This document shows positions 37,218 through 43,299 of a stretch of 43,299 nt of DNA, one piece after another. Position 1 is the first letter of the stretch; every line of letters starts with the position of its first letter. The notes under the pieces were generated by a model. That model made no database searches. It had not been told where the DNA came from and saw only the letters and a list, made by a program, of their open reading frames with translations. The position numbers and the translations under genes were made by a program. The DNA lies in NCBI GenBank assembly GCA_947594425.1, contig CANQED010000016.1, positions 1 to 43,299 of the forward strand, in the 5' to 3' direction. Source of the DNA: an uncultured Ruminiclostridium sp. (GTDB lineage: Bacteria > Bacillota > Clostridia > Oscillospirales > Ruminococcaceae).

Positions 37218-37958
37218 TTATCCTTCCCTTATCCGCTTGTCCGTTTCGTTGTCCTGCTCACCGCGAAGAACAGCGAGACGGAAGAAGTCATCGAGGTCAA
37301 AGCTGTCTTGCGACGTGTCCTCTACGCGTATACGGTCGAGCCTGTCCCATATAATGCCCTTGTACGCGTTCGCGATGCTCTCGTCAATCAAGCGGCATAC
37401 AACAGCGTCTCCGTGCGTCTGTACGGCTTTGCACGTGCGCGAAACAAGCGCCTTTGCGCCTGCGAGCTTATATGCGCTCTTGCCCTTATATGCGAGCCAT
37501 TCGCGCAGCTTTGCCTTTACCGTGTCTGAGAGCGCGGCTCCGTCGATTAGAGCCGATATCGCGCTCTGTGCGTCCCTGTCCCCCCGTGAGGGGGGTATGG
37601 GGGGAGATATAGATTGTTCTTGTTCTTTGTATTGTTCTTGTTCTTTATGTACGTTCGTATCGCTTGGTATACGGTCGTATACGTTCGTATTCGATTGTAT
37701 ACGGTCGTACCTCTGCGCGATATTGCGCGCGTTCTTCTCGCACTTTTCCTTATAGGCGTCTTTTGCCCGTTTGATATCGTCGGTTATGAAATCATACGCT
37801 ATGCTTTCCCGTCCCGCAAGCTCCTGCGTCTCGCCGGTCTCACTGTATACAGTGAGCGCCCGGAGTAGTCGCCCTAACTCTTGATCTGAGAGCTTCGCCG
37901 TTTTTCGTCCATAATCGTGATACCAGAGAAACCCTTTGACGCTTTCCGTGTCAGCCAT
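37218..37958 (-). CDS. Replication initiator-like protein, DUF6291/DnaD-like (246 aa)
   Basis: The first 75 residues (F-L-W-Y-H-D-Y-G-R-K-T-A-K-L-S-D-Q-E-L-G-R-L-L-R-A-L) match the DUF6291 head common in phage replication proteins. A low-complexity middle (about 80-120) is written by tandem DNA repeats: Y-D-R-I-x-S-x-T-N-V twice and K-E-Q-E-Q-Y/S twice. The C-terminal 110 residues are helical and DnaD-like. It lies in the replication block with SSB and a nuclease. Origin binding is inferred; the embedded repeats would be its likely target. Confidence 0.8.
   Translation of the reverse strand: MADTESVKGFLWYHDYGRKTAKLSDQELGRLLRALTVYSETGETQELAGRESIAYDFITDDIKRAKDAYKEKCEKNARNIAQRYDRIQSNTNVYDRIPSDTNVHKEQEQYKEQEQSISPPIPPSRGDRDAQSAISALIDGAALSDTVKAKLREWLAYKGKSAYKLAGAKALVSRTCKAVQTHGDAVVCRLIDESIANAYKGIIWDRLDRIRVEDTSQDSFDLDDFFRLAVLRGEQDNETDKRIREG
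37580..37710. repeat. Tandem repeats inside the initiator-like gene, candidate replication origin
   Basis: A 30-bp unit is repeated at 37651-37680 and 37681-37710, each holding TATACGGTCGTA and ACGTTCGTAT. An 18-bp unit ATTGTTCTTGTTCTTTGT is repeated at 37613-37630 and 37631-37648. A hairpin CCCCCC-GTGA-GGGGGG lies at 37580-37595. Iterons beside a T-rich stretch inside the initiator gene are typical of phage origins; activity is not shown. Confidence 0.55.
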
Positions 37959-39051
37959 CGAGAGCCTCCGAATCGTCGTCTATTTTGAGCTGCCCCCCTC
38001 TCATCCTCTCGGCTTTATAAGCGTTATATTTGCGCCTGTACTCGTAGCTCTTTCCGAACACATTCCACGCCGCCTTGACGAGCATCGGCTCATACGGGCG
38101 TATATTTTCGAGATCATCGACAGCTTTATGAGATATCGGGCAACCACAACAACCTGTCCGCGTCAATCCGTATACCTCGTAGGCGTCGGAATATCTTATC
38201 CCGTAATAGTCCTTGTACCATGCTTTGTCCGCGTCTGTGACGTAATAAAGCGGGCGCAGACGGTATTGTCCGGAGCTTGTCTCCCCGAAACACAGTGCCG
38301 TGTTGTCTTTACGCGGTACGGAGCGCATACCTCCTTCCGCTCGGCGCTCGCCGGTGATTATCATGTCGTAATCCTTTTGTACTTTGTGCGCGACCTGCTT
38401 TTTGCAATAGTCGCAACACTTCGCACTTATCCGGAAGTCCGGAGGGCAGTCGGAGATGAAATCGCGCATATACTTCGACGAGTTGATCACGAGTTGTATA
38501 TTCGGGCGCGGCTCTCCCGCCGAATTACAGCAGCAGAGGAAGTTGATCAGGCTTTCACATTTCGGATATCGCTCGCGCAGTTCGCGGCGTTTTGCCGTCT
38601 TGTCCTCTGCCGCGTCGTACTCATCCGCGATTGAGAGCGGGACGTTCTTCTTCTGCCACTCAGACAGCCCAGCCGACATGATCTTGCTGACGAACGGAAT
38701 CCCGTATCTATGCGCCGCTGTTACGATATTGATCTTCGGGCGTACTTCTTCAATTTCGACGCCGTACTTCTCGGCTGTCTCTCTGACGTGATTTTTGATC
38801 GCGCGCATCTCCAAGCCGGTGTTGAAGAATACGTATTTTATCGGCGGCAATCCGAACAGCTTACGTGTGCGCTCTATGACGTCAATCATTATGTCGCTGT
38901 CCGAGCCTCCCGAATATGAGCATATCGCGTTCGGGTGTTCCGTCAGCCGCTTTGCGATGATGCTCTTTATCGCCTCAAACTTTGCCGGCGAACCAAAGTC
39001 GGCATAGTCGGGACGGTCTGTGTAAACGCGGCTTTTATATGTCTCTTTCAT
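37951..39051 (-). CDS. PAPS reductase-like PP-loop protein (366 aa)
   Basis: ATG 39051 (M-K-E-T-Y-K-S) follows GAGAGGCG; a TTG five codons upstream is less likely. The PP-loop C-S-Y-S-G-G-S-D-S-D lies about 50 residues in and binds ATP or an adenylylated sulphur compound. Y-V-F-F-N-T-G-L-E follows, then cysteine pairs (F-L-C-C-C-N-S, C-C-D-Y-C-K-K) and, near the end, R-T-G-C-C-G-C-P. Phage members of this family are common and may supply sulphur chemistry, for example for nucleic acid modification. The substrate cannot be told here. Confidence 0.9.
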   Translation of the reverse strand: MKETYKSRVYTDRPDYADFGSPAKFEAIKSIIAKRLTEHPNAICSYSGGSDSDIMIDVIERTRKLFGLPPIKYVFFNTGLEMRAIKNHVRETAEKYGVEIEEVRPKINIVTAAHRYGIPFVSKIMSAGLSEWQKKNVPLSIADEYDAAEDKTAKRRELRERYPKCESLINFLCCCNSAGEPRPNIQLVINSSKYMRDFISDCPPDFRISAKCCDYCKKQVAHKVQKDYDMIITGERRAEGGMRSVPRKDNTALCFGETSSGQYRLRPLYYVTDADKAWYKDYYGIRYSDAYEVYGLTRTGCCGCPISHKAVDDLENIRPYEPMLVKAAWNVFGKSYEYRRKYNAYKAERMRGGQLKIDDDSEALDG

Positions 39052-39062
39052 TCGTGCGCCTC

Positions 39063-39518
39063 TCAAAACGGCAAATCGTCATCGTCTTCAAGCGTCCAAT
39101 TCGGCGCTACCGTTGCGGGCGCGGACGGCTCATCGTGCGACAGATATGACTCAGGTATGTATGCCGCCCCCTGCGGCGCTGCCTGCGCACTCTCGCCCTT
39201 GCTGTCGACGAAATACACGTTATCGACGTTGACCTCAACCGCGTACCGCGTCGCGCCCTGCTTGTCCGTGTATGACCGCTTTTGCAGCGCGCCCTCGACG
39301 CATATTGATGAGCCTTTGCGGAAATAGCGCGTGATAAACTCCGCGCGCTCACGCCATGCTACGCAGTCGATAAAGTCCGTCGCGTTCTCGTCCTTGCCCC
39401 GCCGCTTGACTGCGACGGAGAAGGACGTTACCATTATTTGATTTTGTGTCGTCTTTAACTCGGGGTCAGCCGTGAGCCGACCGCCGAGTATGACGCGGTT
39501 AAGATTGAAGTTTGCCAT
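39063..39518 (-). CDS. ssb: Single-stranded DNA-binding protein (151 aa)
   Basis: ATG 39518 (M-A-N-F-N-L-N-R-V-I-L-G-G-R-L) follows AGGAGGAATT. The OB-fold (about 1-105) shows D-P-E-L-K-T-T, F-S-V-A-V-K-R-R-G-K, C-V-A-W-R-E-R-A-E-F and V-E-G-A-L-Q-K-R-S-Y. A flexible tail ends D-D-D-D-L-P-F, the acidic tip that recruits partner proteins. It protects single strands during replication and annealing by the Rad52-like protein. Length is normal. Confidence 0.96.
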   Translation of the reverse strand: MANFNLNRVILGGRLTADPELKTTQNQIMVTSFSVAVKRRGKDENATDFIDCVAWRERAEFITRYFRKGSSICVEGALQKRSYTDKQGATRYAVEVNVDNVYFVDSKGESAQAAPQGAAYIPESYLSHDEPSAPATVAPNWTLEDDDDLPF

Positions 39519-40061
39519 AATTCCTCCTGTTTTTGTTTTTGTGTTCGCTAAACATCGCTTTGCTTTTCCAACGCGACGCAATACCATACAGAGCGAATCT
39601 GTGCTATTCAATGCCTTTGCGTCGCTTTGCTCCGCTTTTTGTTTCCTTGCTCTGCCTTTGCGTCGACATGCATATCTTCTCGTTGCCTTTGCACATCATC
39701 GCAACTCGTCGCTAATCATTTCCCTTGCAATGCCTTTCTTTGCAGGTCTCTGCCATCGCACCGCCCATACGCGCGTCGCCCTGCCCGTCCCTGCCTTCGC
39801 TTTCAAAGCACATCTCTGCCGACCTTTGCCGTTGCCTTGCATTTCTCCGCCCTACTACACCTTGGCATTTCTTGGCAGTCCTTTTCCGCTGCGATTCAAT
39901 GCGTGACATTGCGTGTCCTTGCCATGCCCTTGCGCCGCAAATCTAATCATCTCATTGCCCTCGCGGAACGACGCCCCGCGACGCTTCGCCGTTGCCAATC
40001 AGAGCGGTTCGACGCTTTCCCGTTGCTCTGCTCTACGAGGCCGTGCGGTACAGCTCCGTCG
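39519..40061. other. Gene-free 540-bp tract with TGCCTTTGC/TTGCC repeats
   Basis: No frame here has a convincing start and binding site. The plus strand is pyrimidine-rich (the minus strand purine-rich). It repeats TGCCTTTGC (39612-39620, 39653-39661, 39684-39692), TGCCTTTCTTTGC near 39731, and TTGCC at least six times. It separates ssb from the RAMP-like gene. It may be a leader, a protein-binding or recombination tract, or eroded sequence. Confidence 0.7.
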
Positions 40062-40655
40062 CTATTCTATTTCCTCCCAAGCGAAACGGCCCTTGCCGCT
40101 GTTGCGCCACTGACCTATGCCGGAGAACTGCCCATAATCGAGCCATTCGCGCACAGCGTCCTCATGCGTATCACAGAGGCACATTATCTCAAACGTCACC
40201 GTTGCGCCTGCGGGGATTTCCTCGCTCATCGCAAGCGATATACGCTCGCCCTGCGCCGTCTGCGCTCGTAACGGGCGCTGGCACTCGCCTATTGTGCCGT
40301 AATTCTCAAATACAATTTGACGCGGCGAGGGGAATATGAGCTTGTCTATCTCTCTTTTGAACGCCTTGATTTTGCTTGACGCTGTGCCTGTAACCTTGCG
40401 CAGTCCTCCGCAAGTGTCCTTGAAAAAGCCCTTGATTTGGTAGTCGTAGAGAAACGGCTTGCCGTCCTCCGTGCGCGGGAACACCGTCATGCTCTTTTCT
40501 GCAACCGCATCGGCTCCGAGCGCCTCGACCTCATCTTCAATCGTCGCCGCGTCGGGAGACTTGCTTCCGATATATTCGCGGTATATGTCCTCGTTAGAGG
40601 GTGACGTGCCAAGTATCGGCTCCGTAAATGTGAGTTTTACTTTAAGTGTTTTCAT
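40062..40655 (-). CDS. RAMP-like (Cas5/6/7 superfamily-like) stand-alone protein (197 aa)
   Basis: ATG 40655 (M-K-T-L-K-V-K-L-T-F-T-E-P-I-L-G) follows AGGAGG. It has the layout of RAMP proteins: a first strand V-K-L-T-F-T-E-P, a K-P-F-L-Y-D-Y-Q-I-K-G-F-F-K segment like the P-G-S-S-I-K-G region, then strands A-T-V-T-F-E-I-M-C. A glycine-rich C-terminal loop reads F-S-G-I-G-Q-W-R-N-S-G-K-G-R-F, as in RNA-binding Cas7-type proteins. No other Cas gene is nearby. It lies between ssb and the annealing protein, so it probably acts on nucleic acid. The fold is an inference from motifs. Confidence 0.7.
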   Translation of the reverse strand: MKTLKVKLTFTEPILGTSPSNEDIYREYIGSKSPDAATIEDEVEALGADAVAEKSMTVFPRTEDGKPFLYDYQIKGFFKDTCGGLRKVTGTASSKIKAFKREIDKLIFPSPRQIVFENYGTIGECQRPLRAQTAQGERISLAMSEEIPAGATVTFEIMCLCDTHEDAVREWLDYGQFSGIGQWRNSGKGRFAWEEIE

Positions 40656-40669
40656 GTTGTTTCTTCCTC

Positions 40670-41179
40670 CTATGCTTTCCACACGAATACGCGCGTGGGC
40701 TCGCCTTTCTCATTTCTGAACGAATTGTTTATGATTGCCAATCCGAGTATCTTTTTGCCCTCGATTTTGATTTTCTCGACTGAGAAATCATCGTAGCATT
40801 TGCCGTTTTTGCCGACGTTGTATTTGCCCGCCGGAATCCATATACGCGGGGAAGTGTAGAGCTCGCGCCCTATTCCCCAGTTCGTGCAGGCGCGCTTGAA
40901 ACTGTCGCTCGATTCGCCTTTCTGCGCCTCGGTGTTGCTTTCGACACCGCAGTCCGCTTTACTGACCCATTCATCGCCGCACTTGATTGATACGCGGCAG
41001 TATAACACGCCTTTGCACTCAAACGGCTCGCGCTGCCAGTTCTCCGCGCCGACCGTCTCATCGAGTATGTTCATGTCGCACCGTGCGTTTTTGTAGAGCA
41101 GTAGGGACAGCCCTTTTTCATTCATGCTCTGTATGCGGACTTCTATCTCGTCCGCGCGTAAATCTCGAAAAGCGTTCAT
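40670..41179 (-). CDS. Rad52/Sak-like single-strand annealing protein (169 aa)
   Basis: The pattern V-E-V-R-I-Q-S-M-N-E-K-G-L-S-L-L-L-Y-K-N-A-R-C-D-M-N-I-L-D-E, then W-Q-R-E, C-G-V-E-S-N-T-E-A-Q-K-G-E-S-S-D-S-F-K-R-A-C-T-N-W-G-I-G-R-E-L-Y-T, is the Rad52/22-type phage recombinase (DUF1071/Sak group). It pairs complementary single strands during replication and repair. It is one gene from ssb, its usual partner. ATG 41179 follows GAGGTGATGGC. Length is normal. Confidence 0.92.
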   Translation of the reverse strand: MNAFRDLRADEIEVRIQSMNEKGLSLLLYKNARCDMNILDETVGAENWQREPFECKGVLYCRVSIKCGDEWVSKADCGVESNTEAQKGESSDSFKRACTNWGIGRELYTSPRIWIPAGKYNVGKNGKCYDDFSVEKIKIEGKKILGLAIINNSFRNEKGEPTRVFVWKA

Positions 41180-41183
41180 GCCA

Positions 41184-41693
41184 TCACCTCACCTGTAAAT
41201 TGTCGCGCTCGACTAAGCTGACGCCCTCGATTTCGCCGCCCATTTCAAGCGCCTTGCGTATCGCCGTTTTGTTCGGTTCGGGTTCCTTAAACGTCAAGAG
41301 TTCGTCCTGCCCGTTTGTTTCTGCCCATTCGACAAACGCGGACGGGTTCGAGATTTCAACCGCCTTTGACTTGCGCACGGAAATGACGCTGTGCGCCAAA
41401 TCGCGCCGCTTGCAATCGCGCGAGACCATCACGGCAGTCAAGTATTCGCTCATGCGTTTAACGCGATTCTCGCGCGTTCTCGCGCGTTCTGTGAGGCGTC
41501 TCGCCTCGTCGCGCTCGCCCTGCGCAAGCATCGCCTGCGTCTTGATTATTGTGGCGATATTGTCCGCCGCGACGTCAAATTCAGCCTGCATCGCTTCAAG
41601 CGTGTCCGCTATCGCCTCATCGGGTATGTCTCCGCGCTCCACCGCGTCAAGAAAGTCACGGTATTCGGCGGTTAATTCGTATAATGAGTACAT
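41184..41693 (-). CDS. Siphovirus Gp157 family protein (169 aa)
   Basis: It opens M-Y-S-L-Y-E-L-T-A-E-Y and has the long helical middle (I-I-K-T-Q-A-M-L-A-Q-G-E-R-D-E-A-R-R-L-T-E-R-A) and the ending I-R-K-A-L-E-M-G-G-E-I-E-G-V-S-L-V-E of Gp157 proteins. These accompany annealing proteins in phages; in one streptococcal phage Gp157 was linked to phage resistance. A role in early DNA metabolism is likely. Confidence 0.92.
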   Translation of the reverse strand: MYSLYELTAEYRDFLDAVERGDIPDEAIADTLEAMQAEFDVAADNIATIIKTQAMLAQGERDEARRLTERARTRENRVKRMSEYLTAVMVSRDCKRRDLAHSVISVRKSKAVEISNPSAFVEWAETNGQDELLTFKEPEPNKTAIRKALEMGGEIEGVSLVERDNLQVR

Positions 41694-41708
41694 TCTTTTT
41701 TTCTCCTA

Positions 41709-41951
41709 TCAATCGCAAAATGTTGTATGGCAGTGCGGGCAGCATGTTATAAGCTCGCTCGCTGCCGTCGTTATGTCATATCCCGTGATGTTGCCATGCG
41801 GATATTCGCGTGGTTCAAAGATATTCCAGCCGCAGCGGTGACACCTCCCGCCAAGCGGGGCAAAGTGAGGGAGCCTGTGCTTGTCACAATATTCCCACTG
41901 TGCCGCAATCGCCCTGTCGATATCATATGTCTTGCCTCTGACTCTTCTCAT
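41709..41951 (-). CDS. Zinc-ribbon protein (80 aa)
   Basis: The cysteines C-H-R-C-G-W-N-I-F and C-C-P-H-C-H-T-T-F-C form a zinc ribbon after a short basic N-terminus (M-R-R-V-R-G-K). It overlaps the upstream gene by four bases in the early operon. No function can be given. Confidence 0.78.
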   Translation of the reverse strand: MRRVRGKTYDIDRAIAAQWEYCDKHRLPHFAPLGGRCHRCGWNIFEPREYPHGNITGYDITTAASELITCCPHCHTTFCD

Positions 41952-42481
41952 GGTTCACGCCTCCGCATATACTCGCCGACTGTGTGCGTTATCCAGTCCT
42001 GCACCGTGTCATATCCGTCGCTGTGTATGGCGTCGAGAAACGCGTCGTACAGATAATCGGGCAGTCTCCCCGATATGCGTCGCGTCAACTTATGGCGTCC
42101 GCCGCGCATATGCTTGATTATTGGCATAAGCTCCGGTGCAAACTCTGTTATGAGCGCGTCGTATAACTCCGGCACGATTGTGACGCCGTACTCGGCGCTG
42201 TTTTCGCACTTGCAGAGCAGAGGCGCGTCAAACTTGGGATAGTGCCTCCGCGCGAACGCGACGAAATCCTCCTGCTTTTTCTTCGTGAGGACGCGTAGCG
42301 CTCGAACGGGCTCATGAAACATCTTGACAAGTTCGAGCCATTCTGCTATAATAGGAGACGGTGTTTCAGCATTATCACCGCCTGAGCCGTTCACGTTGCC
42401 GCGTGGCGGCTCTTTTTCTATGCAGTCGCACGTCTCGCCGGGGTCAAGGTTCGCGCCGCAGCGCTCGCATTTATATCGCAT
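41948..42481 (-). CDS. Hypothetical protein with N-terminal zinc finger (177 aa)
   Basis: R-Y-K-C-E-R-C-G-A-N-L-D-P-G-E-T-C-D-C forms a metal site. A disordered linker and a helical C-terminal domain (L-Y-D-A-L-I-T-E-F ... L-P-D-Y-L-Y-D-A-F-L-D-A-I) follow. ATG 42481 follows GAGGGTATACC inside the end of the upstream gene. I do not recognise a family. Confidence 0.75.
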   Translation of the reverse strand: MRYKCERCGANLDPGETCDCIEKEPPRGNVNGSGGDNAETPSPIIAEWLELVKMFHEPVRALRVLTKKKQEDFVAFARRHYPKFDAPLLCKCENSAEYGVTIVPELYDALITEFAPELMPIIKHMRGGRHKLTRRISGRLPDYLYDAFLDAIHSDGYDTVQDWITHTVGEYMRRREP

Positions 42482-42797
42482 GGTATACCCTCACTTTGTC
42501 CTCATCGTATAATATTATTTTTTCCTGTCCGAGTGCGTACCCTAATTCGCGGTTAGCGCCAAGAGATTCCTCCCACCCCGCAAGCATCAGGATCGCGTCG
42601 CATTTGTCGAGCAGCGCGAGGCAAGCAGGCATGATATCTTCTCTGTCCATATCTTTCGATATTACGTCGTCAAGCTCTGCCGGATTAACAACGTTATGCC
42701 CATCGGCTTCCCAATACTGCTTTGCTTTCGCAAACCGCTCTTTGTAGTCTTCGGTTCCCGTTATAGGACCCGAGATATATATCCTCCACGGCTTCAT
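42471..42797 (-). CDS. DUF4406-like nucleoside 2-deoxyribosyltransferase-fold protein (108 aa)
   Basis: ATG 42797 (M-K-P-W-R-I-Y-I-S-G-P-I-T-G) follows GGGGAGGCG. The Y-I-S-G-P-I-T-G start, V-V-N-P-A-E, C-D-A-I-L-M-L-A-G-W-E-E-S-L-G-A-N-R-E-L-G-Y-A-L-G motifs are those of DUF4406. The fold is that of nucleoside deoxyribosyltransferases; phage members may modify nucleotides or NAD-like substrates, unproven. Its start touches the upstream stop. Confidence 0.92.
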   Translation of the reverse strand: MKPWRIYISGPITGTEDYKERFAKAKQYWEADGHNVVNPAELDDVISKDMDREDIMPACLALLDKCDAILMLAGWEESLGANRELGYALGQEKIILYDEDKVRVYHAI

Positions 42798-42973
42798 TAC
42801 ATCGCCTCCCCGATCTCGACGCACGCGCCGCATATTGCGAGGCATACAAGCGCGCACACCGCGCCCGGTACAAGCCCCATCATGCCGCGCTCGATACCGC
42901 CGACCGCTCCGAGCGCTCCCGCAAAAGCGAGTACGCTGACAGCGGCGAGCGTGATTTTGATTTTACGTTTCAT
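42797..42973 (-). CDS. Small two-helix membrane protein (58 aa)
   Basis: ATG 42973 (M-K-R-K-I-K-I-T-L-A-A-V) follows GGAGGTACAAA; an in-frame ATG ten codons earlier overlaps that site. Two hydrophobic helices (I-T-L-A-A-V-S-V-L-A-F-A-G-A-L-G-A-V and L-V-P-G-A-V-C-A-L-V-C-L-A-I-C-G-A) are joined by a short G-I-E-R-G turn. It overlaps the end of the repeat protein by 11 bases. Function is unknown. Confidence 0.78.
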   Translation of the reverse strand: MKRKIKITLAAVSVLAFAGALGAVGGIERGMMGLVPGAVCALVCLAICGACVEIGEAM

Positions 42974-43299
42974 TTTGTACCTCCACAAATTCACCGTTTT
43001 CAAGCTTATACCATGTATCAGCTTTGAGCGTTACGCCGTCAATGACACCAGTTTTCCATTCGGCGATATCGAAATCGATGTCGTTTTCGTTGACTATGAC
43101 AATTACAGTTCCAAGCCCGCCGCTTGCCACGACACCGTTGCCGCGAACCACGGCTATCCCGTTGACGCCTGTCTTTGATTTCCCTCGGCTATTTGCCGCG
43201 CCACCGTAGCCCGCTGTTGCCGCGCCACCGTAGCCCGCTGTTGCCGCGCCACGGTTGCCCGCTGTTGCCGCGCCACAGTTGCCCGCTGTTGCCGCGCCA
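42963..43299 (-). CDS. Repeat-containing phage protein, C-terminal part (continues from position 1)
   Basis: Entering from 43299 the frame reads octapeptides G-A-A-T-A-G followed by N-C, N-R, Y-G and Y-G, then G-A-A-N-S-R-G-K. A C-terminal domain follows (G-V-N-G-I-A-V-V-R-G-N-G-V-V-A-S-G-G-L-G-T-V-I-V-I-V, then a strand-rich W-Y-K-L-E-N-G-E-F-V-E-V). It has no start of its own; the internal GTG inside this tail is not a real start. It completes the gene begun at 410. The exact number and order of repeats between the two ends are not fixed by this window. Confidence 0.85.
   Translation of the reverse strand, partial: GAATAGNCGAATAGNRGAATAGYGGAATAGYGGAANSRGKSKTGVNGIAVVRGNGVVASGGLGTVIVIVNENDIDFDIAEWKTGVIDGVTLKADTWYKLENGEFVEVQNET
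43180..43299. repeat. Right end: 24-bp tandem repeats, 76 bp shared with the left end
   Basis: The first 76 bp equal positions 1-76. After them two further 24-bp units continue with small changes (CGGTTG and CAGTTG in place of CCGTAG). The units keep the reading frame of the minus-strand gene. The last 19 bases recur inside the left copy. Confidence 0.9.

Noticed and set aside
39627-40271. Long plus-strand frame of 214 codons over the repeat tract and the RAMP-like gene
   Set aside because: It has no binding site, overlaps a well-supported gene antisense and owes its length to the pyrimidine-biased plus strand. Composition (C, S, R, L, P) is not protein-like.

Overview
The window is the essentially complete genome of a temperate, long-tailed (siphovirus-like) phage of a Gram-positive, probably anaerobic Bacillota/Clostridia-type host. 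The evidence is GGAGG-type ribosome binding sites almost everywhere, sigma-A promoters, Gp15/Gp157/min_cap2/Hol44-type phage families, and an attachment site made of the 3' half of a bacterial tRNA-Thr(CGT). I cannot name the host genus from the sequence. The molecule looks circular or circularly permuted. One minus-strand gene reads out of the left end (410 down to 1) and continues in frame from the right end (43299 down to 42963). Its central 24-bp repeats are where the window was cut, and 76 bp are identical at 1-76 and 43180-43255.

Layout. (1) 880-1092 to 388-585: a leftward Cro-like gene, an HTH gene and a small gene start the early lytic transcript, which continues across the junction. 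(2) 1129-5312: a rightward lysogeny module with a consensus promoter, a membrane protein, an XRE repressor, small membrane proteins, a TM2 protein, a degenerate Mrr-like membrane protein and a tyrosine integrase. Three small genes on the opposite strand are interleaved with it. Two near-identical minus-strand promoters there carry a 14-bp palindrome inside the -35/-10 spacer. (3) 5380-5478: attP and a terminator. (4) 5606-24115, all leftward: the late operon, read from its far end as head fibre/decoration, scaffold, capsid, connectors, tail tube, tape measure, tail tip/collagen-like fibre, endolysin and holin. A tRNA-like element sits inside it. (5) 24143-24367: a control region with two terminators, seven A-tract repeats spaced exactly 11 bp apart and a 16-bp inverted repeat; I infer that the late promoter lies here. 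(6) 24354-27391: small regulatory and zinc-ribbon genes, including a sigma-region-4-like protein that is a candidate late activator. (7) 27388-32271: minor capsid protein, portal and a fused small/large terminase. (8) 32290-33410: a frameshifted adenine methyltransferase and small genes, then a tRNA-Gln. (9) 33656-42973: early genes, including ASCH, YopX-like, VRR-NUC nuclease, replication initiator-like, PAPS-reductase-like, SSB, a RAMP-like protein, a Rad52-like annealing protein, Gp157 and a DUF4406-like protein.

How it works together. In the lysogen, the repressor at 2272-2628 probably keeps the palindrome-bearing promoters and early promoters off while the integrase holds the genome in a tRNA-Thr gene. 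On induction the leftward early transcript makes the recombination and replication set (annealing protein, SSB, initiator, nuclease), then packaging proteins, and ends at the terminators near 24350. The sigma-4-like protein made near the end of that transcript is placed to switch on the late operon just beyond.

The most unusual items are the lone RAMP-like protein beside the recombination genes, the phased 11-bp array with its inverted repeat, a conserved connector gene with no usual start codon (AUC seems to be the only candidate), the gene-free TGCC-repeat tract at 39519-40061, the tRNA-like element in the head operon, and several single-base frame lesions that could be decay, recoding or assembly error.
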